This document shows, piece after piece, positions 23,387 through 31,558 of a DNA stretch of 39,430 nucleotides (within the stretch, counting starts at the first letter, position 1; each line of letters begins with the position of its first letter). The notes beneath the pieces are model-generated. The model did not search any database. It was not told the DNA's origin and saw only the letters and a program-made list of their open reading frames with translations. A program made the translations under genes and the position numbers. The DNA is from Lachnospiraceae bacterium (GTDB lineage Bacteria; Bacillota; Clostridia; Lachnospirales; Lachnospiraceae). The stretch lies in the NCBI GenBank assembly GCA_029068555.1, contig JAIECJ010000100.1, positions 1 through 39,430 on the forward strand, in the 5' to 3' direction.

Positions 23387-23644
23387 ATGGAAAATCAAAT
23401 GATGACAGCATTAACGGACATAATAATTGAAGGCGCTGGGAGCTACCAAAGCATATTGTCGCTTAAAATAAATACGGCAGCAAATGAGGAAAACCGCTTT
23501 CGATATACAGGTGAACAGTATGATTATATCGGGAAACGATTTTTGATGAATATGGTAGAAAAGTCGGTCACAATGATTATACAGACCATGGAAGACCAGA
23601 TATTGCGTCTCATACGAATCCTCATTATCATCCCAATCCAGTGA
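23387..23644 (+). pseudogene. Chimeric fragment: unknown start joined to RHS core end
   Basis: An 85-codon frame with AGGGAAAGAGT ribosome site. The first 35 residues (MENQMMTALTDIIIEGAG...) match nothing I know. Residues 36-46 read NRFRYTGEQYD, the conserved end of the RHS core just before the variable toxin tip. After that the frame is nonsense-like, while the true toxin tail continues in another frame (23524-23703). It is a recombination product between an unknown gene and an RHS end, and unlikely to be functional. Confidence 0.55.
23488..23523 (+). repeat. 36-bp RHS-core-end repeat, copy 1
   Basis: It matches 24488-24523 at 35 of 36 positions, exactly 1000 bases apart. It encodes ENRFRYTGEQY(D/E), the boundary between RHS core and toxin tip, the known swap point of RHS tips. 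Confidence 0.8.
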
Positions 23645-23703
23645 ATAATCCGAGTCAGCATGGTGGTGGTATACCGGGATTGCATCCACAGACACCTAGA
23701 TAG
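23524..23703 (+). pseudogene. Detached RHS toxin C-terminal tail
   Basis: A 59-codon frame, open after a TGA at 23521-23523 and ending at TAG 23701-23703, lies in a different frame from the RHS motif just upstream. It reads LYRETIFDEYGRKVGHNDYT... and continues with DHGRP, HTNPHYHPNP and a Gly/Pro-rich end. The HTNPHYHP-type histidine cluster is familiar from C-terminal tips of Gram-positive RHS proteins. It has no start codon. A frameshift has separated it from the RHS core end. The gene at 23753 directly follows and is the likely immunity partner. Confidence 0.6.
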
Positions 23704-23752
23704 TGTTTTATGGGACATCAATGCATGACGAGAGAAAGGGTGGTTTAGAAGT

Positions 23753-24259
23753 ATGACACTAGCAAATTATTTATATGCACTTGTGTATAGTGGCATGTAC
23801 AATGAATATAAGTGGCAGAAATGGGCAGAAAGATTATTAACAGATGCGGACTTTAATGATGATACGGAGTGGGTATATGATGTTGTTTTTACAAATAACA
23901 GGTTAAGATTATTTGAAGTAATATCAGAGAGGATGCTTTGCGAGAACTATTTGAATTTTAACGACAATACTTTAACAGAAATAATTCAGGGCTATTATTA
24001 TCATCAATATCTTAGTAACGAAATAAGTTTATACGAATTATTAGACAAGTCGGGAAATGTGGAGGATGCAGGAGAGGGGGCGGTAGGGTGCGAGTTCTTT
24101 TATGGATTGTTGAATAGTATGGATGATGATTCAGACATTATTTATTCAAAAGAATTTGTTGAGAAGGTAGCTGTTTATTTTCAACCATTAATGATAGCGG
24201 CTATGGAACAGAAAAGGAAGTTGGAATCGGCTACAATAAGTGATTTGAAACTCACATAG
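23753..24259 (+). CDS. Putative immunity protein of the broken RHS tip
   Basis: A 168-residue acidic, mostly helical soluble protein. ATG 23753 follows GAGAGAAAGGGTGG. No domain is recognised. It begins 49 bases after the detached toxin tail, the usual place for an immunity gene. Its segment EIIQGYY near residue 79 recurs in a truncated 30-codon frame at 24867, so part of a second copy once existed nearby. Function is inferred from position only. Confidence 0.55.
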   Translation: MTLANYLYALVYSGMYNEYKWQKWAERLLTDADFNDDTEWVYDVVFTNNRLRLFEVISERMLCENYLNFNDNTLTEIIQGYYYHQYLSNEISLYELLDKSGNVEDAGEGAVGCEFFYGLLNSMDDDSDIIYSKEFVEKVAVYFQPLMIAAMEQKRKLESATISDLKLT

Positions 24260-24318
24260 ACTTAATCTCCTGAAAAAATTATACACAGATTACCCCCTGA
24301 TGCTGTATTGCCGGAAGG

Positions 24319-24491
24319 GATGTCCTGACGGAGACCGATGCCGAAGGCTATGTATTAAGATTCCTGCGCGGTCATACGATAATAAGCCGCGACAGTGAAA
24401 AGGCAAAGAATTACTACCACTATGTCAGGGACGAGCTGGGGAGCATTACCCATCTGGTAGCGGACGGAAAGGACAACGGGCAAACGTGGAA
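24319..24491 (+). pseudogene. RHS core fragment
   Basis: Open frame starting at GAT 24319, without a start codon. It reads DVLTETDAEGYVLRFLRG, then HTIISRDSEKAKNYYHYVRD and ELGSITHLVADG, a clear piece of RHS core (the FLRGH and DELGSITH segments near its end). The expected stretch between this and the core-end motif is missing, and the frame changes at about 24485. It is more GC-rich than its surroundings and resembles the composition of the RHS gene at 36085. It is a deletion remnant. Confidence 0.7.
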
Positions 24492-24523
24492 AACCGTTTT
24501 CGATATACAGGTGAACAGTATGA
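24488..24523 (+). repeat. 36-bp RHS-core-end repeat, copy 2
   Basis: It is 35/36 identical to 23488-23523. It is followed by a different toxin tip, as expected for alternative tips joined at the same RHS boundary. Confidence 0.8.
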
Positions 24524-24766
24524 AAACCTAGGACCATTGGCTGACATGAATGGTACGCCAGCACAAAATTTTTATGGTGGAAGATATAATATGGAGATTT
24601 TGCCAGAAGACAGAATTTATTTAGAGGAGGTAATTCACAAAATCCTTTAGGGCAATGGTTTACAACACAACCTCCAGAGTCAATTATCAAAGTCAGGATT
24701 GATACGGATATATTAGGTTATTACAAGTCTCTTATGGAATATTATGAAGAATTACATTTAAGTTAG
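24524..24766 (+). pseudogene. Frameshifted RHS toxin tip, second type
   Basis: After NRFRYTGEQYE the frame continues ENLGPLADMNGTPAQNFYGG and RYNMEILPEDRIY, then stops at TAG 24648-24650. A one-base frame change near 24620 restores RGGNSQNPLGQWFTTQPP and ESIIKVRID up to TAG 24764-24766. The RGG ... NPLGxWFT ... VRID pattern is common in polymorphic toxin tips; an ADP-ribosyltransferase-like fold is possible but I am not certain. It is inactivated by the shift. Confidence 0.55.
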
Positions 24767-24866
24767 TAAAAGATATTTCATTTTATTATCTTTAATGCAG
24801 AGAAGGCGATGGGATGATTTACAAAGTGCTGTCCAGAATTTTGGATAGGTTTATATTATATACACC

Positions 24867-24959
24867 ATGGAAGCAGAAATAATTCAGGGCTATTATGATG
24901 AGCCAATATATACACATATGTTTGTGACTAAGAAGGAAGGCGGTTGTTATGGAAAATAA
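24867..24959 (+). pseudogene. Remnant of a second immunity gene copy
   Basis: A 30-codon frame contains AGAAATAATTCAGGGCTATTAT, shared with the immunity candidate (about 23979-23999), both reading EIIQGYY. The rest diverges. It overlaps the start of the gene at 24949. It appears to be a leftover of the same immunity family. Confidence 0.4.
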
Positions 24960-25512
24960 TTACGATAAGGCAATTGAAGAACCGAAAATTAATGCAAATG
25001 AACAGAATGACATTTTTAACCGGGGAACAAAAGCAGATAATATGATATCAAATATTGGAATGGTAATGACAATTCTATTTATTGTATGGGCATTGCGCGG
25101 TGCCATTATGACATTGGACGCGCGCTATTTTTTAGTGAGTATCATCCTGCTTTTGTGGGGGTATCGGTTTGGGAAACTGTTTATCAATGATACTCTGGCC
25201 AGAAAACGTTGTATTAAGTATGGGAAAAGATATGCTGCAGTTATTTTGAATGCAGAACAGTACGAATTACCAGTGAAAGAAGATGCAAAATCGGGTGCCA
25301 GACGCAAAGAATATAGACTGCAGATTAAATCAATCGAGGATTCTAAAGTATATTTACTGTATGGATATAATCTTGATCCCAACGAGTATTTGGAAAATCC
25401 ATATTGTAATATATATATTTATGGGAAAAAAATTATTGCAAGCGATTTCAAGGTAAAGGATAAATATATTTCAGAAAGTGGATATTTAATTAAAAAGGAG
25501 AAGCAGTCATGA
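24949..25512 (+). CDS. Two-helix membrane protein of unknown function
   Basis: A 187-residue protein behind GGAAGGCGG, start ATG 24949. It has a polar N-terminus (1-32), two membrane helices (about 36-55 and 60-80), and a soluble beta-rich domain (KEYRLQIKSIEDSKVYLLYG). No family is recognised. Its stop overlaps the next start (ATGA), so the two membrane proteins are co-translated. Located at the right end of the second island, they may be immunity proteins. They do not share the signature of the 13085/22300/22853 family. Confidence 0.55.
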   Translation: MENNYDKAIEEPKINANEQNDIFNRGTKADNMISNIGMVMTILFIVWALRGAIMTLDARYFLVSIILLLWGYRFGKLFINDTLARKRCIKYGKRYAAVILNAEQYELPVKEDAKSGARRKEYRLQIKSIEDSKVYLLYGYNLDPNEYLENPYCNIYIYGKKIIASDFKVKDKYISESGYLIKKEKQS

Positions 25513-26012
25513 AATTAATAAAGAAGCTAAATAACAGAATAAAGATATTACTTTTGACGGTAACAATTATGCAGATATTATTGTGGATAGGGTATCTGAC
25601 AGAAAAAATAATTATGTTTAAGAATATATTGCCATTTATCTTAATTGCATTTGCGGTATTGACATTAGGACTTTGGATGCTGGGGTTCTGCAATTTTTTT
25701 ACAAAGGGATTTCAAGATTTTTATAACGGACTTGATGCGGGTGAAAAAATGAATCTTGATTCAAAGGTTGAATCCATGTCGGACAGTCAGAATACAATTT
25801 TTATGGAGAAGTATTTGGTGAACTATTCTTTTATTGTGTTAAAGGCAATACCATATAAAAATATTGCTTCAGTACAGAATTTAGGTAAAAAGCTTTTGGT
25901 GTTTGGAAAAGAGCCGAAAGACACGGTTGCGCTTGTGGGAACAAATGATATGTCAGTGGCGGATATGTTGGAAAGTATACGGAATAAGAATCAGGAAATT
26001 ATTGTGAAATAG
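25509..26012 (+). CDS. Two-helix membrane protein, coupled to preceding gene
   Basis: A 167-residue protein whose ATG overlaps the previous stop and is preceded by AAAAGGAGAAG. Two membrane helices (about 13-32 and 38-62) are followed by a soluble domain of unknown type. AT-rich like the rest of the island. It ends 41 bases before the third sheath paralogue and so closes the island. Likely partner of the preceding membrane protein. Immunity or accessory function cannot be separated from sequence. Confidence 0.55.
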   Translation: MKLIKKLNNRIKILLLTVTIMQILLWIGYLTEKIIMFKNILPFILIAFAVLTLGLWMLGFCNFFTKGFQDFYNGLDAGEKMNLDSKVESMSDSQNTIFMEKYLVNYSFIVLKAIPYKNIASVQNLGKKLLVFGKEPKDTVALVGTNDMSVADMLESIRNKNQEIIVK

Positions 26013-26053
26013 GTAAGGAAGATTTAAGTAAGACAGAAAGGAGTGAGATCCAC

Positions 26054-28090
26054 ATGATACAGACTAACAGGACGCTCCTTGTGGAGGAGCTTGAGCCAAA
26101 CAGGGAAAATATTGTGTCCATCGTAAGATACGTAGAGAACCGGGAAAGCTTCTCAGATGAGGAAATTGCCGAAATACACAGTCATCTCGAGGTGTCCTCT
26201 TTTGAGGAGGTTATAGAGAAATTTTCGCCGCGGATATATGTGTCGCTTGATACGGACCAAATGAAAGCCGATTTTTACAGAAAGCTGCCTGAAAAAGCAC
26301 AGACATCATATCAGGAGGTTCCAATATGCGGGAGCATGGCTTTTTTTGATGAGCTGGTAACCCTGATGGAGAATAAGAGAAAGCGCAGATATGTCCTCAC
26401 ATCCTTTCAAAATTTTGGCGACAGGCTTCTTCCGTCTAAGGAACCAGACGGTTTCTGGCGGCTGCGCGAAAAAATATTGAGGACAGTATGCGCAGACAGA
26501 ATACAGTCAGCAACAGAACTGATGGACGGTCTGATGCGTGAATATGATGATAGCATATTTCTTGTAAAAACATTTCTAAAGGAAACATACCAATATATAC
26601 AGGAGGCAGCGGCTGGAAATGACAATCTGTGTTTTGTCATTGAGGACAGTGAGGATGTGGAGGTTCATACAATGTCTGTCTCCAGCCATTTTGAACATAA
26701 TTACTGCCATACCGAAAAGGAAGAAGATCAATATTTTGCATTCTTAAGCAGTTATTTTAACCAAAATAAGCCCAAGAACAAAAATCTCATGGTGTTGTGT
26801 ATGGAGCTGTTCTGCAAACCCAAAAGGAAAAATCTTGAGCTCCTTGAAAAATTTTATCGGGAATATCTTGAGTATTATATCAGTCTGCTGCATGGCTTCT
26901 GGTGGGAGGCAAAGCCCCTTATCGAAACGATGCTTGGAATCAGAAGTTTTTTCGGGAATTATACGCCGGCAGAAGGGGCGATGCCGCCGAAACTGGTAAT
27001 AACCAACTGCACACCAGAGTTGTTGTTGGATAACCGCTATAAAGAGACGTTCCGGCTCTATATGGAAACCGTTAATGAGAAGAACCATGTGGACGGCGCC
27101 ATATGGTATGCGATCATTCCAAGACTCCCATATGCAGGCGGAACCAAAGAGAATATCAGGGAACGTTTTTTATCAACAGCGAAAGATGATCACATATATC
27201 CGGTAAACCGGGCGGAAGGAGTGCAGGTAGTGCTGGATATACTTGGAAGGTATCAGGTACAGACATTTTTAAGCGTTATGGCGCGAAATGACACAACATT
27301 TCATTCTGTGCGGGAAAAGGGAATTGACAGTTTTGAGGAATCATTTCAGTTTTTAAACAGCTCCGAAAACAGGGAGTATATCATTCCATGTTATCCGAAT
27401 TTTACAATTATACCACAGGAATATACCCTGATGATGCCTGGGAGAAAGACAAGCTATGATGCGCTAGAAAACAGGATATATCTGGGCGGCGAACGAAAGA
27501 TGTGGATGGATGAACTGATTGTGGAGGCTTCTTATGTTGGTGCAGGTCTTGTGGCGGCATGCCAGTGCCCATCCTATCTGACAGAGCATTATGGTAGCAG
27601 AAGGGTTCAGGAGGGAATGCCGGGTGTTGCTTACAGACTGTGTGGGGAAAGGCATAATGCACAGACAAAAACGAAAATGTTTGGGGAAGTAGTCAGTTAT
27701 AGTGATGAAATCTATAACCAGATAGAACGGTATGGAAAAGGTATTATATTTGCCCCATACAGGGGACGTGTGGTTGCCCTTACGGACAGGGCACATTCTT
27801 ATAAGTCGAGTACGCCTGACAATATTGCGATTATTCAGACACTTACATATATCGAGCGGGTGATCAGGTATGAGACACAGGATTACAAGGAGCATCTGAT
27901 AAAGGACTTTTTCCAGGAACGTCCCGGAAGCATCATAGTGCGCTGGAAACAGGCAGCAGAATGTGTGAATGGAATGCTCAAAAAAGAAGAAGGACTCAGA
28001 TATTATATAGACAGCGAGGGCGCGACATGTCGATTCGAGCTGAAACTGAACGAGCGGAAAATGGATGATACGGTGCGTATCAGCAGATAG
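26054..28090 (+). CDS. Contractile sheath paralogue 3 (TssB-TssC-like fusion)
   Basis: A 678-residue third member of the sheath family, start ATG 26054 behind AAAGGAGTGAG. It shares IQTNRTLLVEELEP at the start, the TssB-like SFEEVIEKFSPRIY at 49-62, and SYVGAGLVAACQCPSYL near 490. It is closer in length and overall pattern to copy 2 (19165) than to copy 1. It begins the distal structural block, with baseplate-candidate, spike and effector genes downstream. It is probably a specialised sheath ring near the baseplate or an end cap; which of these cannot be told from sequence. Confidence 0.72.
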   Translation: MIQTNRTLLVEELEPNRENIVSIVRYVENRESFSDEEIAEIHSHLEVSSFEEVIEKFSPRIYVSLDTDQMKADFYRKLPEKAQTSYQEVPICGSMAFFDELVTLMENKRKRRYVLTSFQNFGDRLLPSKEPDGFWRLREKILRTVCADRIQSATELMDGLMREYDDSIFLVKTFLKETYQYIQEAAAGNDNLCFVIEDSEDVEVHTMSVSSHFEHNYCHTEKEEDQYFAFLSSYFNQNKPKNKNLMVLCMELFCKPKRKNLELLEKFYREYLEYYISLLHGFWWEAKPLIETMLGIRSFFGNYTPAEGAMPPKLVITNCTPELLLDNRYKETFRLYMETVNEKNHVDGAIWYAIIPRLPYAGGTKENIRERFLSTAKDDHIYPVNRAEGVQVVLDILGRYQVQTFLSVMARNDTTFHSVREKGIDSFEESFQFLNSSENREYIIPCYPNFTIIPQEYTLMMPGRKTSYDALENRIYLGGERKMWMDELIVEASYVGAGLVAACQCPSYLTEHYGSRRVQEGMPGVAYRLCGERHNAQTKTKMFGEVVSYSDEIYNQIERYGKGIIFAPYRGRVVALTDRAHSYKSSTPDNIAIIQTLTYIERVIRYETQDYKEHLIKDFFQERPGSIIVRWKQAAECVNGMLKKEEGLRYYIDSEGATCRFELKLNERKMDDTVRISR

Positions 28091-28114
28091 TGAAACGAAA
28101 GATTGGGGAACAAT

Positions 28115-29380
28115 ATGGCAATGAGATTTTTTGAGGATGGATTTGATTACAAAAAATATATAGACGAACGCCTGCTTGAAATAGATGACCTTGAGAAAAG
28201 GAGTCAGCTCAGGAATGTTATGGGTGATATGCTGCTGCCTTTTTATGAGCATATAGAGGAAAGCTACCGGAATATAGAAGACAGGATGTTCACAGCCCAG
28301 AATGAGAATCAGGGAAGCTTTCAGATTGTCACAGGCATTGAGGAAAGAGGTAAAATAGATGTCACTGACACCACCATGGTTCCGATGCGCATGGAGGATA
28401 TGGAGGAAAAGAAAATTCCGGTGGAAGAACTCCTCTCGGCGCTTGAACATGAAAAAAGCTACCGGCTCTGTACGGTATTTGTCAATGCGGATTACAGCGT
28501 TATACGCGATATAGAGCAGGCAGACAGAAAGTACAGGGCGGAGATCATAACAGATTACGGTGAATATCCTGCGTCAGTGAAGCTCAGGAGAAATCGTGAG
28601 TATATGGACATTATAAAAAAGCTGTATCAGGAATTTCTCAATAATGGGATAGAGTGGAATACAGTGTGCGCCCCGTATCTTCACAAAATATTTGATGTGG
28701 AGGCTGTATCGGCAGAGTGCAGTGATGAGGAACAGATACAGGAGATAAAGGTATATTTCGAGGAATATGAGCCTTACATCAGATATCATTATGTACCTCT
28801 TTGGAATATCAGGAGTGTTATTGCAAGGACGAGTGCATACCCTTCTTTCTGTCTTGACAGGATACATTATGAGCACTGTATCTATGGCAATAAGCTCAGG
28901 CAGACAAGTGATTATATGGTGGCAGGCAGCAAAAGATTGTGGAGTATACATCGGTCTGGCGGGGATTTATATATACAGTGTGACGAGGAACAGTCAGTAA
29001 ACTGGGAGCTGCGTGAATTTGGGCATGAACCGGTTACAAGGCAATACGCACTGCCGCTGATGAAAAATACAGGGAGCACAGCAAAAAGACAGATACGGAC
29101 AGTGGCAGAAGCAAAATATTATGTAGAGCATTTGGGATGTGGGGAATATATCAGTCTGGTCGACATTAATCAGAAACCACATACGCAGAAAGAAGAGACA
29201 TATGACTGTGATGATTTTATAATAGACGAAATACGAAAGTCTTCGCAAAGTCCGGCATTGTATTTTGAATTTTCGGCTATAGACAAAGCTTCTATACTTA
29301 CCAGGGACATTATGAGCTATGCAGTAAGCAGGCTGCAGCTCATATATCCCGAATACAACTGTAAAGGAATACTTGTGTAA
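28115..29380 (+). CDS. Baseplate-candidate protein (421 aa)
   Basis: ATG 28115 follows GGGGAA; the TTG at 28103 is a poorer choice. The N-terminal 57 residues (FFEDGFDYKKYIDERLLEID...) are a helical block also present as the stump at 22006. The middle and C-terminal parts mix helices and strands; no family is recognised. By position between a sheath gene and the spike gene it would correspond to a wedge component such as TssF/Afp11, but I see no specific motif for those. It lies 24 bases after the sheath gene. Confidence 0.6.
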   Translation: MAMRFFEDGFDYKKYIDERLLEIDDLEKRSQLRNVMGDMLLPFYEHIEESYRNIEDRMFTAQNENQGSFQIVTGIEERGKIDVTDTTMVPMRMEDMEEKKIPVEELLSALEHEKSYRLCTVFVNADYSVIRDIEQADRKYRAEIITDYGEYPASVKLRRNREYMDIIKKLYQEFLNNGIEWNTVCAPYLHKIFDVEAVSAECSDEEQIQEIKVYFEEYEPYIRYHYVPLWNIRSVIARTSAYPSFCLDRIHYEHCIYGNKLRQTSDYMVAGSKRLWSIHRSGGDLYIQCDEEQSVNWELREFGHEPVTRQYALPLMKNTGSTAKRQIRTVAEAKYYVEHLGCGEYISLVDINQKPHTQKEETYDCDDFIIDEIRKSSQSPALYFEFSAIDKASILTRDIMSYAVSRLQLIYPEYNCKGILV

Positions 29381-29407
29381 ATAAATATAAGAAAGGCAGG
29401 AGGTATG

Positions 29408-30079
29408 ATGGAGGATATATGGAACAGGATTATAAAGGATCAGGCAACGGTTCGATACAGTCAGTCAGATTTTTTTTCACCATACTGTGAGTCCGTGATC
29501 GGAAGCATAAAAAAGCAGCCTGATGGGACAGACCGCATAACGATGAATACATTTTATCGTTACGACGATATCTTTCTCTTGCTGTTTGAGCAAAATGATA
29601 TTGAGGAATACATCAGGGACTGGATTTTAGACGGTATGATGCATCTGCTGGCAAGGCTTGAACTGAGAAATGGCACAGACAGTCATGAATATGCACTCCG
29701 AAGTGTATGGCAGGACGTTGTTGGGGGCAGATACGGCATCAGGCTGATGCAGCTTTTTGAGGGGCTGACAGACAGCAAGCGTTATCTTGCCACACATCTG
29801 TTGATACAGCAGATGCGATGTGGGGAAAGTACAGAGCTTTTTGCGCATGCGCTCACAAGCATCACGGAGGATGGTGTTGTGTATAAAAGCGAGAAGAATC
29901 CCAAGGAGCTTATGCTTTACATGGGAAAAGAGGAAAATGAACAGAATCAGATTGAGATTGAATTTGCCAAGGAAGCATACATGCCCTTTGATTATAGCCT
30001 GAGAGTATTTTGGAATCATTCTTTTGGAATCATGGAGGATGACAGGTGTATGCAGATTGGCAGTATAGAAATTTATTAG
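29408..30079 (+). CDS. Baseplate-candidate protein (223 aa)
   Basis: I prefer ATG 29408, four bases after AGGAGG, to ATG 29405, which abuts it. The protein is soluble, with FFSPYCESVIGSI near the start and a helical centre (WILDGMMHLLARLEL). No family is recognised. It sits between two other baseplate-candidate genes in tight succession (spacing 24-27 bases). A small wedge protein such as TssG is one idea by position alone. Confidence 0.55.
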   Translation: MEDIWNRIIKDQATVRYSQSDFFSPYCESVIGSIKKQPDGTDRITMNTFYRYDDIFLLLFEQNDIEEYIRDWILDGMMHLLARLELRNGTDSHEYALRSVWQDVVGGRYGIRLMQLFEGLTDSKRYLATHLLIQQMRCGESTELFAHALTSITEDGVVYKSEKNPKELMLYMGKEENEQNQIEIEFAKEAYMPFDYSLRVFWNHSFGIMEDDRCMQIGSIEIY

Positions 30080-30100
30080 GAATTTGTAAGGAGGATGCAT

Positions 30101-30877
30101 ATGACAGGATATAGGATGCCCATTTTTTCACAAGGAAGCTTATTGTCGCAGGATATGCTTGAGGCGCTGGGGGAGTATGAACTCCGGGTGTCGGAAAATT
30201 ATTTTGCAGGTTACACAAACGGTATAATTTCGGGGGCTAAGGTTCATGTCAGCCAGGGAGTGATATATATAGGACAAGGGCTTGTCAGATATAACGGAAG
30301 GTTGTTTTTTATACCTGAAAATACAAGAGTCGGAGTGCATCCGTCAAATGAATGGCAGAGTATCCGGGCAGTGTTCTCCGATATGGAAAGAACGAAGACA
30401 TTTGAAAACCAGGAGATGAAGATAGAATTGTCCACTAGGCTTGAGCATGAGGGAAATACCATAGAGATATGCCGCATCAGGCTTCAGGATGGGGCAAGAC
30501 TCAGATGTGAGTACAGGGGTCTTGCGGATATGGATACAGAGTATGACACGGTCAACCTGATTGATGCACAGTGGTCAGCATACGGAAAAGAAAGCATTAA
30601 CCCTGAGATCCTTCGGGAATTTGTCTGTGAAGCGTGGAAGTGCAGGCTGGATAATCCCTTGGACATTTCTTTTGTCATGGAATTATCCGGAAATGACGGC
30701 AGGGCAGTAAATCGTGAACTAATACAGCATTATTTGGAAAACAGACTTGAGAAAAAAGACAGGGATTACACGAACCGCGAGATTTATCAGGGGTTATGCA
30801 GGATATTAAAACTGGTTAAGACGGGTGCGTCACAGACTACGGAGGTACGTAAGCCAAGAAAGCTGCTGGTAGATTAA
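30101..30877 (+). CDS. Baseplate-candidate protein, copy B
   Basis: A 258-residue paralogue of the protein at 21216. ATG 30101 lies six bases after AAGGAGG; ATG 30095 directly abuts that site and is rejected. Conserved blocks: RMPIFSQGSLLSQDM, YFAGYTNGIISGAKV, DGARLRCEYRGLADMDTEYD and the RKLLVD end. The strand-rich N-terminal half with Gly turns resembles tail or baseplate proteins in general. It lies in the same order relative to a sheath paralogue as copy A, but with two genes between. Confidence 0.6.
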   Translation: MTGYRMPIFSQGSLLSQDMLEALGEYELRVSENYFAGYTNGIISGAKVHVSQGVIYIGQGLVRYNGRLFFIPENTRVGVHPSNEWQSIRAVFSDMERTKTFENQEMKIELSTRLEHEGNTIEICRIRLQDGARLRCEYRGLADMDTEYDTVNLIDAQWSAYGKESINPEILREFVCEAWKCRLDNPLDISFVMELSGNDGRAVNRELIQHYLENRLEKKDRDYTNREIYQGLCRILKLVKTGASQTTEVRKPRKLLVD

Positions 30878-30916
30878 GGAATGATAAGGGATGAGGAAGG
30901 GGGATTTCAGAATAAT

Positions 30917-31558
30917 ATGGCATATACAGATGAAGAAATACTGAAAGCAAAAAAAGCCAGACAACAGGAGGAGAAGAAACAGTACGATAAGGAAAAAATG
31001 GAAAAGGAGAAAGCAGAAAGCATCTTTGATGGCAGTGTGCACATTTATGAGAGAGAGACGGCATTTTCGAGACGGGAAATAGAGGAATGCGGCATTTCTA
31101 TTTATATGCCGGAGGAGTTCGAGGAGCTTGAAGATGAAATTAAAAAGCTGATATTTCCGTTTGCCCATCCGCCAAAGTATGTATTTGCATCAGGGGAAAC
31201 ACAGTTTCAGATAACACTGAATCTCACGGACAATATCGTACCCGACAGCGGTATGCCCAAATTTATGAAAACAGCAAAAGCCCTGATGGAGCGGATGGGA
31301 CCACAGGCAAGGATATTGTCATGTGCCACTGTACAGAAAGAGGAACGCAATATCGGAATTATGGAGGTGGCGACAAGGGCAGTAGACATGAATGTATACA
31401 ATGTAATGTTTTACCTGAGTATTGACCAGAAACTCCTGACAGGTTCCGTGATATGTCCGGCAAAGTGCCATGAACGCATGGTTCCGATAGCCAAGGAAAT
31501 TATAGATAGTATAGAGATTATGAGGGAGGCTCGGGATGGAAACAATAACATATCTTAA
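30917..31558 (+). CDS. DUF1795/DcrB-like protein, possible Eag-type effector chaperone
   Basis: A 213-residue protein; ATG 30917 (MAYTDEEIL) has GGAAGGGGG upstream, though ATG 30881 would add 12 residues and cannot be excluded. Residues about 8-40 are a highly charged coiled coil rich in K/E. The rest (about 50-205) has the pattern of DUF1795/DcrB proteins: ISIYMPEEFEEL, the basic-aromatic KYVFASGETQFQITLNL, VYNVMFYLS and LTGSVICPAK. DUF1795 members in T6SS loci (Eag) are chaperones for effectors with transmembrane segments, such as RHS proteins. The VgrG-RHS gene nearby has such a segment. The gene overlaps the next by 23 bases. Confidence 0.6.
   Translation: MAYTDEEILKAKKARQQEEKKQYDKEKMEKEKAESIFDGSVHIYERETAFSRREIEECGISIYMPEEFEELEDEIKKLIFPFAHPPKYVFASGETQFQITLNLTDNIVPDSGMPKFMKTAKALMERMGPQARILSCATVQKEERNIGIMEVATRAVDMNVYNVMFYLSIDQKLLTGSVICPAKCHERMVPIAKEIIDSIEIMREARDGNNNIS

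Noticed and set aside
24949-26012. The two coupled membrane proteins as members of the 13085/22300/22853 family
   Set aside because: They also have two membrane helices but lack the NFCI, FWID and CMxNPF motifs, so only a general resemblance remains.
27464-28450. Long minus-strand open frame of 328 codons
   Set aside because: It lies opposite the 3' end of sheath copy 3 and the start of the next gene, lacks a ribosome site, and its translation has no recognisable pattern; it is a shadow.
28115-30079. Firm naming of these genes as TssF and TssG
   Set aside because: Position suggests wedge proteins, but I could not find specific TssF or TssG motifs by eye.
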